Shown here: positions 1 through 6,829 of the stretch, one piece after another | Layout: every line of letters begins with the position of its first letter | Position numbering within the stretch: position 1 is the first letter of the stretch | From: Planomicrobium soli | Lineage (GTDB): Bacteria; Bacillota; Bacilli; Bacillales_A; Planococcaceae | Assembly: GCF_003014655.1 (NCBI RefSeq) | Contig: NZ_PYAT01000001.1 | Location: 395,827-459,826, forward strand | Length of the DNA stretch: 64,000 bases | Direction: 5' to 3' | Program-made: the position numbers and the translations under genes | The notes under the pieces: generated by a model | Database searches by the model: none | What the model was told of the DNA's origin: nothing | Seen by the model: the letters and a program-made list of their open reading frames with translations, nothing else

Positions 1-109
1 TTAAATACTTACTTCGACATGTTTAAAGGTAAAATATTGACATTTTGTTTCGAAAAAAATTAGAAAGGAAATTTGTCTTATCTTTTCTTGTCTATGTCGT
101 CTACGTCTT

Positions 110-307
110 TCACGCTGCCACCTCCATCGCCAAATGGCGATACAAGATGTCCAGTGCGTTCTTTCTAACGGGATGCAACTCAGCTAACTTAGATTCAAAT
201 TGTTGCTCTAAGCCTTTGTCCTGTTCGCCTGTAGCTTCCCAGCTTCCAGCTATTAGAATGAGTTGATTTAATATATACTGGCGTCTTTTGATTGGATCGT
301 TGCTCAC
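110..307 (-). CDS. Small hypothetical phage protein (65 aa)
   Basis: This is a short charged protein with no signal peptide, membrane segment or motif that I recognise. It lies 11 bases downstream of the DnaC-like gene on the same strand and is preceded by an AGGAGG-type ribosome site, so it is probably the next cistron of the phage replication operon. It is predicted to be mostly helical from its regular spacing of hydrophobic and charged residues. Function is unknown. Small proteins in this position are common in temperate phages of Bacillales. Confidence 0.6.
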   Translation of the reverse strand: MSNDPIKRRQYILNQLILIAGSWEATGEQDKGLEQQFESKLAELHPVRKNALDILYRHLAMEVAA

Positions 308-318
308 ATTACTTCCTC

Positions 319-1107
319 CTAAAATTCAATATTTTTGATTCGCTTATCAGAAGTTTCTTCGAATTTGATTAAGTACGTATCCTTCATCAACCGACTGACC
401 AATTTAGCATCGTACATCTTCACCAGTTCGCCTTTAGAAAGATTGCTGGTAATGATGGTCGGTTTATTCTGTCGCGCATTTGCAATAGCGTAGAGAACCC
501 GTAGCGTAAAATCTGATGCTTGCTTGCCTGTTCCTGTTGCTCCTGTCTCTGCACCTAAGTCATCTAAGACCAAGTGATCGGCCACTGATAACAGGTCGAC
601 GAAATAGTTTTCGGTGTATATGCTTTCTCGATTGTCGAAGGTGCCACGGATTTTGCGAAGCATTTCATCCACGCTGATAAATAAGCAGCACTTGTCTTTC
701 TCGCCCGTCTCATTCAGGTTCCGCAGAATGCTCATGGCCAAAGGACTTTTCCCGACTCCAGGCATGCCCGTAAGCCATGTATTGAACACTTCTCCGCCTT
801 TGTATCGCTGGTAAGCTTTAACGGCTTTTTCATTGTTGGCAATCTCTTCATGTTGTTTTGCTTCGTAGTTTCCAAAGGATGCACTGTATAAGTTTTCGTC
901 CGTTAGTATGCTCTGCTTGGAAAAAGCGAGATATGCTTTACTGGCGTGTGCTTGGCGAATCTTTTCGCTTTGTTGCTGTGAAAGAAGTTCAGTATTTCGT
1001 TCACGTTCGCAAAGGGGACAAATTTCTTCTTCCTCGTATTTAATCAACTTCACCAATTTCCCGTTGTGCAGATCGCAAACACTAGAAGTCAATTCCAGAG
1101 GTGTCAT
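319..1107 (-). CDS. DnaC/IstB-like helicase loader ATPase
   Basis: AAA+ ATPase of the DnaC family, expected to load the host or phage replicative helicase at the phage origin. Cys11, His14, Cys30 and Cys33 form a likely N-terminal zinc site. Walker A spans about residues 114-122 (GMPGVGKSP) and Walker B is HLVLDDLG near residue 180. The residue after the P-loop Ser is Pro, where DnaC proteins usually have His or Thr (GKSHLA). It overlaps the upstream replisome organizer by 26 bases, which suggests coupled translation. The length of 262 aa is normal for phage DnaC proteins. Assignment to the family is firm; partner specificity is inferred. Confidence 0.88.
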   Translation of the reverse strand: MTPLELTSSVCDLHNGKLVKLIKYEEEEICPLCERERNTELLSQQQSEKIRQAHASKAYLAFSKQSILTDENLYSASFGNYEAKQHEEIANNEKAVKAYQRYKGGEVFNTWLTGMPGVGKSPLAMSILRNLNETGEKDKCCLFISVDEMLRKIRGTFDNRESIYTENYFVDLLSVADHLVLDDLGAETGATGTGKQASDFTLRVLYAIANARQNKPTIITSNLSKGELVKMYDAKLVSRLMKDTYLIKFEETSDKRIKNIEF

Positions 1108-1897
1108 TTGATTTTTTAGGATGCTGCTGATGGCTTCCAGGACGATTCGCTCCTTTCGGTTTTTGGTTTAGGTAAGATTCGAAGTTAGTGCCAAATAATG
1201 TAGTAGGTCTTAGATACATGGCCATCTTTTCATCGATAATCCATTCTGCTGTTTTGGTATCAACGACTCGTTTAAAGTCTTCTAAACGGAATCCTTCTTT
1301 CCAACGAGCTTTTATCAAGTCTTTGGTTTTTTGAGTTTGATGACGATAATTTGTAGAAGCCACATCGTTGAGATAGTTTACTATCTCGACAAAAGGGACA
1401 TTCTCTTTCTCTTTATCTCTTTCTTTATCTTCTTCTAGTTCTAATTCTTCTTCTATGTCCGTTACTTTTGCGTTATCGTGTAACGTTTCGGTAACGTTAC
1501 CTATTGGAAGCTTTTTTCGTTCTCTATGTTTTTCCACCCGAAGTCTTGTCTGCTCACGTATTTTGTCTAATCCTTCAATGCTCTGGTGCTTGTCCCAATT
1601 GATAATACTGATGAAGTGGTTGTCATCGATATCAATCATTCCAAACTGTTGGAATACTTCTAGAGCCATCCGAACCGTTCCAAGAGGTCGATTAAAGATG
1701 GTGGCTAGCATTTCATCCGTATAAGGAATTGTTTCACTTAAATAAATGTAGCCATTTGCATTGGCTCTCCCTGCTTGAGAAAGTAATTTCACCCACACGA
1801 TCAAGATGGTATCTGCTTCTGGCATGCTCTCAATCAACCGTATTTTTTCATCCTCAAACATTTGCGTACTTAGCTTTATCCATTTGACCCCACTCAT
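1082..1897 (-). CDS. Phage replisome organizer (DnaD-like)
   Basis: The first 110 or so residues match the phage replisome organizer N-terminal winged-helix type, and the last 90 match the conserved phage C-terminal domain that follows it. A charged linker rich in Glu and Lys lies between them. Such proteins bind the phage origin and recruit the helicase loader, here encoded next. I place the start at 1897 because a GAGGAG site lies eight bases upstream; an in-frame GTG nine bases earlier is less well placed. The 3' end overlaps the DnaC-like gene by 26 bases. A phage origin could lie within this gene, but I see no clear iterons. Confidence 0.85.
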   Translation of the reverse strand: MSGVKWIKLSTQMFEDEKIRLIESMPEADTILIVWVKLLSQAGRANANGYIYLSETIPYTDEMLATIFNRPLGTVRMALEVFQQFGMIDIDDNHFISIINWDKHQSIEGLDKIREQTRLRVEKHRERKKLPIGNVTETLHDNAKVTDIEEELELEEDKERDKEKENVPFVEIVNYLNDVASTNYRHQTQKTKDLIKARWKEGFRLEDFKRVVDTKTAEWIIDEKMAMYLRPTTLFGTNFESYLNQKPKGANRPGSHQQHPKKSNDTSGIDF

Positions 1898-1961
1898 TTT
1901 ATTCACTCCTCAAAATGTTGCTAGAAAAAGAAGGGAATCCCTCAATCCCCTCATTCAGTTC

Positions 1962-2825
1962 TTAAATCAATGTTGATTGTTCGTGAATGCTTGGTTTTTT
2001 ATCCTTTGTTTCTGCTGCCGGTTCTTCTACTTGTTCTAGCTGATCATCTAGTACGGTGTAATCTGTAACATCGATAACGTTACTCATATCTTCGTTCAAT
2101 TCCGTTTTGATGGTTGAATCAGCTTCTACTGTCTTCTGAAGCTCAATAGATTTCGGAGCATATTTCAGAACTTCTTTTAATACCGTTTTCTTAGCCATCG
2201 CGTCGTAATTTGTTTTCCACGGGCTTGTCCAGCCTTTCTGAACAGCCTGAGAGAACTTCTGTGCATGATTTTCGATACGCTCTCTCGTCCAGTAAACAAA
2301 GTCATATCCGCCGTTTTGAAGGTGATAAACTGCATAGTAGCCAACAGGTTCTCCTTCAGGCATAGCCGCCGGTTTATGAATTAAATCTTTTGTCAGGCCA
2401 TAACTGAATTCGAACTCGTCATTCGAGTAAACTTCATGCGCATAAATCGCTTTGTATTGCCCACTACGGACCGCTAAATCAATGAGCCCCTTATACCCTA
2501 GTTGGAACTGAACTTGCTTGCCATAAGGAATCAGATATGCCTGTCCAAGCCCTGTATTTGGTTCTACACCTAGTTGAGCAGACTGCATGATGGCCGCTAA
2601 GAAGGAAGTTTGATCGCACTCCAGTAGCTTCGGAGTCGTACGAACTGCTGTAAGCGCGATTCGAGCAATGCGATCAGCGTCCAAGTGCTTTGGTAAAGCC
2701 CGCTGAATTTCTGGACCCATTCTTTTTAATAGAGCATTTAGAGATTGCTCTGGAGTAACGGCTTTTTTCGGCGCCGCGCTGGTGCGTTGTGCCAATTGGT
2801 TTTTAACTGCTCCGTTTGTTGCCAT
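1962..2825 (-). CDS. recT: RecT-family single-strand annealing recombinase
   Basis: Length (287 aa) and sequence fit the RecT/Redbeta-type annealing proteins: a core from about residue 20 to 235 with the conserved stretches SFLAAIMQSAQLGVEP and QLGYKGLIDLAVRSG, followed by an acidic disordered tail that in this family often binds host proteins. It pairs homologous single strands made by the exonuclease encoded just upstream (spacing 13 bases). An AGGAGG site precedes the ATG. The pair gives the phage its own recombination system, equivalent to yqaK-yqaJ of the skin element or recT-recE of Rac. Confidence 0.93.
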   Translation of the reverse strand: MATNGAVKNQLAQRTSAAPKKAVTPEQSLNALLKRMGPEIQRALPKHLDADRIARIALTAVRTTPKLLECDQTSFLAAIMQSAQLGVEPNTGLGQAYLIPYGKQVQFQLGYKGLIDLAVRSGQYKAIYAHEVYSNDEFEFSYGLTKDLIHKPAAMPEGEPVGYYAVYHLQNGGYDFVYWTRERIENHAQKFSQAVQKGWTSPWKTNYDAMAKKTVLKEVLKYAPKSIELQKTVEADSTIKTELNEDMSNVIDVTDYTVLDDQLEQVEEPAAETKDKKPSIHEQSTLI

Positions 2826-2838
2826 GATTAAGTTCCTC

Positions 2839-3774
2839 CTATTTCACAGTGAACCGACGTGCGGTTGATGTGTTTGTGTATTTTTTGTATAAATCCGGTT
2901 GTTCAGCCTTCAAGCGCTTGGAGTCAATTCGATTGGTTTCGTAGTTTTTCCAAGACACAACGCGAGTAGGTGTGATGCCTTTTTCGTTTTCCCCCATAAG
3001 TGCCTTAATGCGGTTTTCATATTCTTTCTTTTGGCTTTCAAAACTTTTGATGTCTTCTGCTAACTGGTCCATCGCTTCAAGCATTTTTTCGACATCACCA
3101 GGCAAGTTAATTTCACTGGTCGGTTCAGCTTGAGGATACAGAGCTTTCAATAATTCACTGGAAGCATCCGTACCGTCGAACAGCGGCGGCATTTCAGCTA
3201 AAACATGGTTTTCCCAGAAGTCCTTTTCAATGCCGATCAAGTACTCAATTAGCTCATCATCCCGTTCAATCCGTTTGTGAATGAATTTATTACCGCCAAT
3301 TAATACAGCGATGTGCCAAGCCTTATATCCAGTGACGGCCATGTAGTGCTGGCATTGAAGCAAGTACGCTGCAGGGATTTCTTCATCTTCCCAATCGCCT
3401 TTTAAGTATTCGGAAGCTGTCTTACATTCCAACCCTTCTTTCTTACCAACTATCAGCCGGTCAACGTTTGCTAACATAAACGAATGCTCTGGATGCTGTA
3501 AGATTGCATTTCTTTTTCGGACTCTCATCCCAGTTCGGAGGCTGAATTCCTGCGCCACCACATCTTCCATCACATTGCCCCAGTATGCCGCTTCACCAAC
3601 ATTGTCTTCTTCCGGTGACTGTCCAGTTTTTTCAAGGTAAACACCAATTGGTGACTTCCATTTATTTAATCCGGCAATAGCTGATATATCACTGCCACCA
3701 AGACCTTTTCTACGCTGTTCAAGCCACTCTTCACGGCTCATTTCTTGTGTCGAGACTAATGATTCGGCTCGCAT
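2839..3774 (-). CDS. YqaJ-family phage exonuclease (lambda exonuclease fold)
   Basis: YqaJ viral recombinase family, a lambda-exonuclease-like nuclease that resects double-strand ends to make substrate for RecT. The N-terminal GLGGSDISAIAG motif (residues 25-35) is typical. The catalytic triad is visible as Asp104 or 105 in ANVDR, then Glu116 and Lys118 in LECKTAS, with QCQHYMAVTG following. The C-terminal third is a helical, charged extension. A GGAGG site lies six bases before the ATG. It is in one operon with recT, and the two products are expected to act as a complex. Confidence 0.92.
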   Translation of the reverse strand: MRAESLVSTQEMSREEWLEQRRKGLGGSDISAIAGLNKWKSPIGVYLEKTGQSPEEDNVGEAAYWGNVMEDVVAQEFSLRTGMRVRKRNAILQHPEHSFMLANVDRLIVGKKEGLECKTASEYLKGDWEDEEIPAAYLLQCQHYMAVTGYKAWHIAVLIGGNKFIHKRIERDDELIEYLIGIEKDFWENHVLAEMPPLFDGTDASSELLKALYPQAEPTSEINLPGDVEKMLEAMDQLAEDIKSFESQKKEYENRIKALMGENEKGITPTRVVSWKNYETNRIDSKRLKAEQPDLYKKYTNTSTARRFTVK

Positions 3775-3802
3775 TGATTCCCTCCATTCCGCATGTTATA
3801 AT
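3774..3802 (+). promoter_or_regulatory. Plus-strand sigma-A promoter inside the leftward operon
   Basis: TTGATT at 3774-3779 and TATAAT at 3797-3802 are separated by exactly 17 bases. The -10 is a perfect consensus match. It points right, against the surrounding leftward genes, and the next thing on that strand is a hairpin terminator 45-75 bases on. Function as a promoter is predicted only. Confidence 0.55.
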
Positions 3803-3808
3803 ATGCGT

Positions 3809-3877
3809 ATATTTTCAAGTTTTTCCTTACACGGGAAACGGTGGGTCAGCTGGTTGCACAGCTGGCTTTATTTTTTT
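3809..3877 (+). ncRNA. Predicted short antisense RNA (about 70 nt)
   Basis: A start point about seven bases after the TATAAT at 3797 and the hairpin at 3844-3867 with its T-run give a predicted transcript of about 70 nt. No reading frame with a ribosome site fits in it. It would run antisense to the last codons and 3' flank of the YqaI-like gene and to the leader of the exonuclease gene. It carries GGGTCAGCTGG (3843-3853), the exact reverse complement of an 11-nt stretch in the second predicted RNA (4377-4387), so the two could pair. No known family was recognised. Confidence 0.4.
3844..3877 (+). terminator. Rho-independent terminator, plus strand
   Basis: CAGCTG at 3847-3852 pairs with CAGCTG at 3859-3864 around a six-base loop. 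The stem extends outward through one G-C and two G-U pairs and is followed by GCTTTATTTTTTTG. The T-run is only on the plus strand, so this ends rightward transcription and not the leftward operon. Confidence 0.6.
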
Positions 3878-4116
3878 GCCTTGAAAAACTCCCCACCGAC
3901 CACTTCAAGCAAATAATCTTCAATGTTTTCTTCGAGCACGATCCGGCCCTGCTTATCTTCGAACCAGGTATCGCCTGACTGAATTTCACTTCCGAACATG
4001 TCTTCAATCGGGTGATCAATTTCTGGTTCAAATACGACCGGTTCTGAGCCGGCAAAGCTGATATCTTGAAACGGGTAACCTGTTCTCATCGCACGTTCAA
4101 TGTCTGGATGTTGCAT
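3868..4116 (-). CDS. YqaI-like small phage protein
   Basis: This 82-aa acidic protein resembles YqaI of the B. subtilis skin element in size, position (just upstream of the yqaJ homologue) and in its C-terminal pattern: a stretch reading IVLEENIEDYLLE, then an aromatic and basic tail. The function of the family is unknown. An AAAGGAGG site sits seven bases before the ATG. A similar protein next to YqaJ/RecT in several prophages suggests an accessory role in recombination or replication, but that is inference. Confidence 0.7.
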   Translation of the reverse strand: MQHPDIERAMRTGYPFQDISFAGSEPVVFEPEIDHPIEDMFGSEIQSGDTWFEDKQGRIVLEENIEDYLLEVVGGEFFKAKK

Positions 4117-4137
4117 GGTGCATCCTCCTTTCTAATT

Positions 4138-4233
4138 TCATTTGATAACGCCTGATGCTACAGCCAAGCGTGCACGCAAAACTTTTTCACGTAACCATGC
4201 CTGCTTGTGGATCGCTTGCAGTTTTCTTTTCAT
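4138..4233 (-). CDS. Possible 31-aa basic peptide
   Basis: A short frame running from ATG at 4233 to TGA at 4138 and ending 21 bases before the YqaI-like start. It has an AAGGTG ribosome site eight bases upstream. The product is strongly basic (many Lys and Arg) and probably one long helix. Its position in the operon and the ribosome site support translation, but at this length it could be chance. No family was recognised. Confidence 0.4.
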   Translation of the reverse strand: MKRKLQAIHKQAWLREKVLRARLAVASGVIK

Positions 4234-4274
4234 CAATACCGGTTCACCTTCTTTCTGATGGATTGAATCCCATC

Positions 4275-4324
4275 AATAAGCCCGGGAGAAAAAGCAGGAG
4301 GGAAGTGGAATTCCCGGACTTATT
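4275..4324. repeat. 14-bp inverted repeat overlapping a plus-strand promoter
   Basis: The left arm AATAAGCCCGGGAG (4275-4288) and right arm TTCCCGGACTTATT (4311-4324) are reverse complements at 12 of 14 positions, with a 22-base spacer. The right arm overlaps the first two bases of the -35 element at 4323. It could be an operator for a DNA-binding protein of the element or, if transcribed leftward, a large mRNA hairpin. Confidence 0.55.
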
Positions 4325-4352
4325 GACGAGAGCCAAAGCTCGCGTCTATAAT
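4323..4352 (+). promoter_or_regulatory. Second plus-strand sigma-A promoter inside the leftward operon
   Basis: TTGACG at 4323-4328 (five of six consensus bases) and a perfect TATAAT at 4347-4352 are spaced 18 bases apart. It is one of the better sigma-A matches in the prophage, yet only about 45 bases separate its predicted start from a terminator. Confidence 0.6.
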
Positions 4353-4358
4353 AGAGAT

Positions 4359-4404
4359 AGATTATTTTTCGAATCGCCAGCTGACCCCATCAGTTGGCTT
4401 TTTT
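4359..4404 (+). ncRNA. Predicted very short antisense RNA (about 46 nt)
   Basis: Promoter spacing predicts a start near 4359. The hairpin at 4376-4398 followed by six T residues predicts an end near 4404. The RNA would be almost entirely leader plus terminator hairpin. It overlaps, in antisense, the last five codons and stop of the 40-aa membrane peptide gene at 4390-4512, an arrangement like type I toxin-antitoxin pairs (txpA/ratA type). Expression, length and function are untested. Confidence 0.42.
4376..4404 (+). terminator. Rho-independent terminator, plus strand
   Basis: GCCAGCTGA (4376-4384) pairs with TCAGTTGGC (4390-4398), eight Watson-Crick pairs and one G-U, around a five-base loop, and is followed by TTTTTT at 4399-4404. 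There is no T-run on the minus-strand side, so it acts on rightward transcripts. Confidence 0.7.
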
Positions 4405-4512
4405 GTTGCCATTTTTTAAACTGCCCCATTGAACCCCAACCCCAAAACCAATTACAAGTGCCATGACTATTAGTATGTAGATATGTAAGAACTCGCCGTT
4501 TTCGATAATCAT
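4390..4512 (-). CDS. Small single-pass membrane peptide (40 aa)
   Basis: The ATG at 4512 overlaps the TGA of the upstream regulator gene (ATGA), which implies translational coupling. The peptide has a short polar start, one hydrophobic segment from about residue 8 to 28 (rich in Ile, Leu, Val and Gly) and a polar, Lys- and Asn-rich tail, so it should insert once in the membrane. No known family was recognised. A predicted plus-strand RNA covers its 3' end, so a type I toxin-like role is possible. It could equally be a small phage membrane protein of another kind. Confidence 0.55.
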   Translation of the reverse strand: MIIENGEFLHIYILIVMALVIGFGVGVQWGSLKNGNKKAN

Positions 4513-5021
4513 GAAAGCCACCCTTTCGCTCTTAATGATTGGTAATGCGTGCCCCATGTTTCGGTGTAGCTAATGTTCATGTTTTCGCAAAGAACAACTA
4601 CCAGGTGCTCCAGTGCTGTGATGGCTTCTACTGATTCCTGCAGCAGCCTATCAATTTCTTGGCGCTCCCAATGAGAGATACTTTTAAGTGACCGAGCAAA
4701 GTTGAAGTTGCGCAAGGCTACAATGACTTCTTCCATTTCTTCAATAGTCTTCTCTTTTACGCTGGCATGGTGCAGATCAACGTCCGGCCCATCCAACCAA
4801 ACCGGCCCAGTTTTCGTATATTCATGCCGTAGTGCAAAAGCGAATCGTGCGTTTTCACTGGTTTGCATTAACTTCTGTGAAACATCAGGTGGTATAGTTC
4901 GTGTTCCGTTTTCAATTTTCGAAACAAGCTCACGAGAAACGTTCAGTTCCAGCGCCATTTGCTGTTGCGTTTGATTCCCCCTTACTTCTCTTAATGCTGA
5001 CTTCAAACTCGATTTCTCCAT
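4509..5021 (-). CDS. XRE-type helix-turn-helix regulator
   Basis: An N-terminal helix-turn-helix domain of the XRE/Cro type (about residues 10-60, with QQQMALELNVSRELVSKIENG as the recognition region) is joined to a helical C-terminal part of about 100 residues that I do not recognise. It lies in the leftward early operon, well away from the repressor/Cro switch, so it may control later phage genes rather than lysogeny. A ribosome site (GAAAGGATGAGG) precedes the ATG. Its stop codon overlaps the start of the membrane peptide gene. Confidence 0.75.
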   Translation of the reverse strand: MEKSSLKSALREVRGNQTQQQMALELNVSRELVSKIENGTRTIPPDVSQKLMQTSENARFAFALRHEYTKTGPVWLDGPDVDLHHASVKEKTIEEMEEVIVALRNFNFARSLKSISHWERQEIDRLLQESVEAITALEHLVVVLCENMNISYTETWGTHYQSLRAKGWLS

Positions 5022-5106
5022 TTTTCCTCATCCTTTCAGTTGTTGTACCATTTCATTTCCAAGTTCACTTTGCGTGTACCAAAAATCTTGAGTATTTGTT
5101 TTATAC

Positions 5107-5412
5107 TTAACTTACAGAGCGAATTGATTTGCGATTCTGATCTAACCACTTAGCGTTGAAACGAATCCATTTGAATAATTCATCTGTATAGATTTTCACT
5201 CCGAACTCTCGACAAACCGGAAAGTCTTTTCGGCCCATCAGTTCACACATCTTGGTTTCACTGATCCTCAGCAATTCCTTCGTTTCTTCCCTGGTTAGAA
5301 AGTGAGGCAAATCCCTCCTTGGCTCAATTCTTTCTGCCACCTTCGCCACTTCCTCGCTAATGATGTTTCGCAAATCCTCAGCGGTCATTGTTATTAAAAT
5401 TGTTTGTTCCAT
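5107..5412 (-). CDS. Phage DNA-binding protein, excisionase/DUF771-like
   Basis: A small protein whose second half has the MerR/excisionase-like winged-helix pattern (LTREETKELLRISETKMCEL, then a KIYTDELFKWI segment), as in phage DUF771-type proteins. It may bind DNA as an early regulator or excisionase. I chose ATG 5412 because a GGAGGAG site lies eight bases upstream; GTG 5421 and ATG 5418 are in frame but overlap that site. It lies about 70 bases from the methyltransferase gene. Confidence 0.7.
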   Translation of the reverse strand: MEQTILITMTAEDLRNIISEEVAKVAERIEPRRDLPHFLTREETKELLRISETKMCELMGRKDFPVCREFGVKIYTDELFKWIRFNAKWLDQNRKSIRSVS

Positions 5413-5482
5413 CTTCATCACTCCTCCTGGGCGTCCCTCGCGCCCTTTTCTTTTTTATTTGGCTTTATGGTCGAACACTTGA

Positions 5483-5938
5483 TTATTTCATGAATACAAG
5501 CCAGTGTGTTTTGCTTCGTTTGTTTCCAATTAACGGTTTCGCATCAATAGCCTTTAACACTTGGCCAAGCTTGATTTGTTCTTCATTCCATTTGAAAATT
5601 AGCGTTCCATTCGTTTTGAGAACTCGCATACATTCGTTGAACCCTTTTGAAATATCATCCTGCCAGTTATCCTGATCTAGCTTGCCGTACTTCTTGGCCA
5701 ACCATGATTCATCCCCGGCTTTCAGTAAATACGGCGGATCGAATACCACCATGTAAAAGCTGTCATCCTCGAAAGGCATATTTCGAAAATCTGCAATAAT
5801 GTCAGGCTTAACCTCTAAAGTCCGACCGTCACACAAGGTATCGCTTAGTTCTCTTTTATCCATGTAAATTGCATCTTCGTGCTGCTTATCAAACCAAAAC
5901 ATCCGACTTCCGCAGCAAGCATCTAAAACACGTTCCAT
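5483..5938 (-). CDS. Phage SAM-dependent methyltransferase with DPPY motif
   Basis: A class I SAM-binding fold starts at the N-terminus with DACCGSRMFWFD (motif I, residues 6-17). The catalytic motif DPPY follows near residue 88, as in adenine-N6 and cytosine-N4 DNA methyltransferases and some RNA methyltransferases. The protein is short (about 151 aa) and has no separate target-recognition domain. This compact type is common in prophages of Bacillales, where it may modify phage DNA against host restriction. The target base is not deducible. The start at ATG 5938 follows a GGAGG site by seven bases. Confidence 0.78.
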   Translation of the reverse strand: MERVLDACCGSRMFWFDKQHEDAIYMDKRELSDTLCDGRTLEVKPDIIADFRNMPFEDDSFYMVVFDPPYLLKAGDESWLAKKYGKLDQDNWQDDISKGFNECMRVLKTNGTLIFKWNEEQIKLGQVLKAIDAKPLIGNKRSKTHWLVFMK

Positions 5939-5964
5939 CAATTTTCCTCCCTTGCCGTTTCGTT

Positions 5965-6741
5965 CTACTGTGCTAGAAGCGCTGCATCTGACAAGAACTT
6001 ATTGATGAAGTACACCTGGCCCTTACCAGTTACCTTCGTCGTTCTTGTAATGCGTACAGTGCCATCCGGATTATTAATAGTCCGTTCCTTCACTTCAAAC
6101 CATCCACGCTCCATCGCGTACTGAGTTGGTTCGTTGTAATGTGTGCCCTTCTTTCCGAGGTAGCCATTGTCTCGTAACCACTTGAACATTCGGTTCTGCC
6201 CAACATGGATGCCGTTCTGCACCAGCAACTTTGCCAACTGACCTACTAAGATAGAACTTTCACTTGTGGCGACTGCATCAGCAAAGAGTACTTTTGGTTT
6301 TTGCTGATGAATTGTTAATTCTGCTTGTTGTAGCTTCAGTCGCTCTTCTTTTAATTGAGTAGCAATTTGAATGATTGTGTCTGGATCTGTCAGAACCTTT
6401 TCAATGGTATCGGGTGTCATGTAGGTGCCATGTTTACGGATGGCCGGCAGTACCTCATGAGTGATCCATCGTTTGAATTGTTTTGCTTCTGGTTTACGGC
6501 TACCAAGAATTAAACTATATAGACCTGATTCGTTAACCGCTTGCATGCTTTGTTGTCCTTTAATGGTGTCAGTTGAAATGACATCCTTCTCATCTTCATC
6601 TAATCTGGATAATGCTTGACGACTGTTACCAATTTCTAAAATGTTGCAAACATCTTTTGCTACAAAGAAAATATCTTGACCACTTCTGACCGTTCGAACT
6701 TCATTTCCTTGATAATTGAAAATATTTTGCAGTTCATTCAT
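5965..6741 (-). CDS. ant: Phage antirepressor (BRO-N and KilA-C domains)
   Basis: The N-terminal part from about residue 1 to 110 is a BRO-N/Ant domain (GQDIFFVAKDVCNILE, later ESGLYSLILGSRKPEAKQF) and the C-terminal part from about 130 to 245 is a KilA-C/ANT DNA-binding domain (LLVQNGIHVGQNRMFKWLRDNG). Such proteins relieve repression during induction, often by binding the repressor. The ATG at 6741 gives the usual family N-terminus and has an AAAGGGG site. In-frame starts at 6819 and 6888 would add residues that look non-conserved. It lies downstream of the Cro-like gene. Confidence 0.88.
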   Translation of the reverse strand: MNELQNIFNYQGNEVRTVRSGQDIFFVAKDVCNILEIGNSRQALSRLDEDEKDVISTDTIKGQQSMQAVNESGLYSLILGSRKPEAKQFKRWITHEVLPAIRKHGTYMTPDTIEKVLTDPDTIIQIATQLKEERLKLQQAELTIHQQKPKVLFADAVATSESSILVGQLAKLLVQNGIHVGQNRMFKWLRDNGYLGKKGTHYNEPTQYAMERGWFEVKERTINNPDGTVRITRTTKVTGKGQVYFINKFLSDAALLAQ

Positions 6742-6829
6742 ATTGTTGACCCCTTTCTTTTCAAAATTTTTCCTAGCAAGGGTGTAGGTCGCTCTTAGTT
6801 GAGCGATCCTTTCGTTCATCCCCCTTTCC

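Noticed and set aside
37..65. TTGACA followed by an AT-rich stretch on the plus strand, possible promoter
   Set aside because: The -10 at proper spacing (TTAGAA) is poor and no rightward gene follows.
78..113. An 11-codon frame starting with GTG six bases after GGAGGT on the minus strand
   Set aside because: Too short to support without other evidence; the GGAGGT is part of the last codons of the preceding small gene.
4155..4466. Open frame of about 100 codons on the plus strand
   Set aside because: No good ribosome site, odd composition (many Pro and Phe), and it overlaps better-supported minus-strand features and a terminator hairpin.
5429..5456. GGGCG/CGCCC hairpin followed by T-runs on the plus strand, a possible third antisense unit
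   Set aside because: The stem is only five bases and no promoter-like pair was found upstream on the plus strand.
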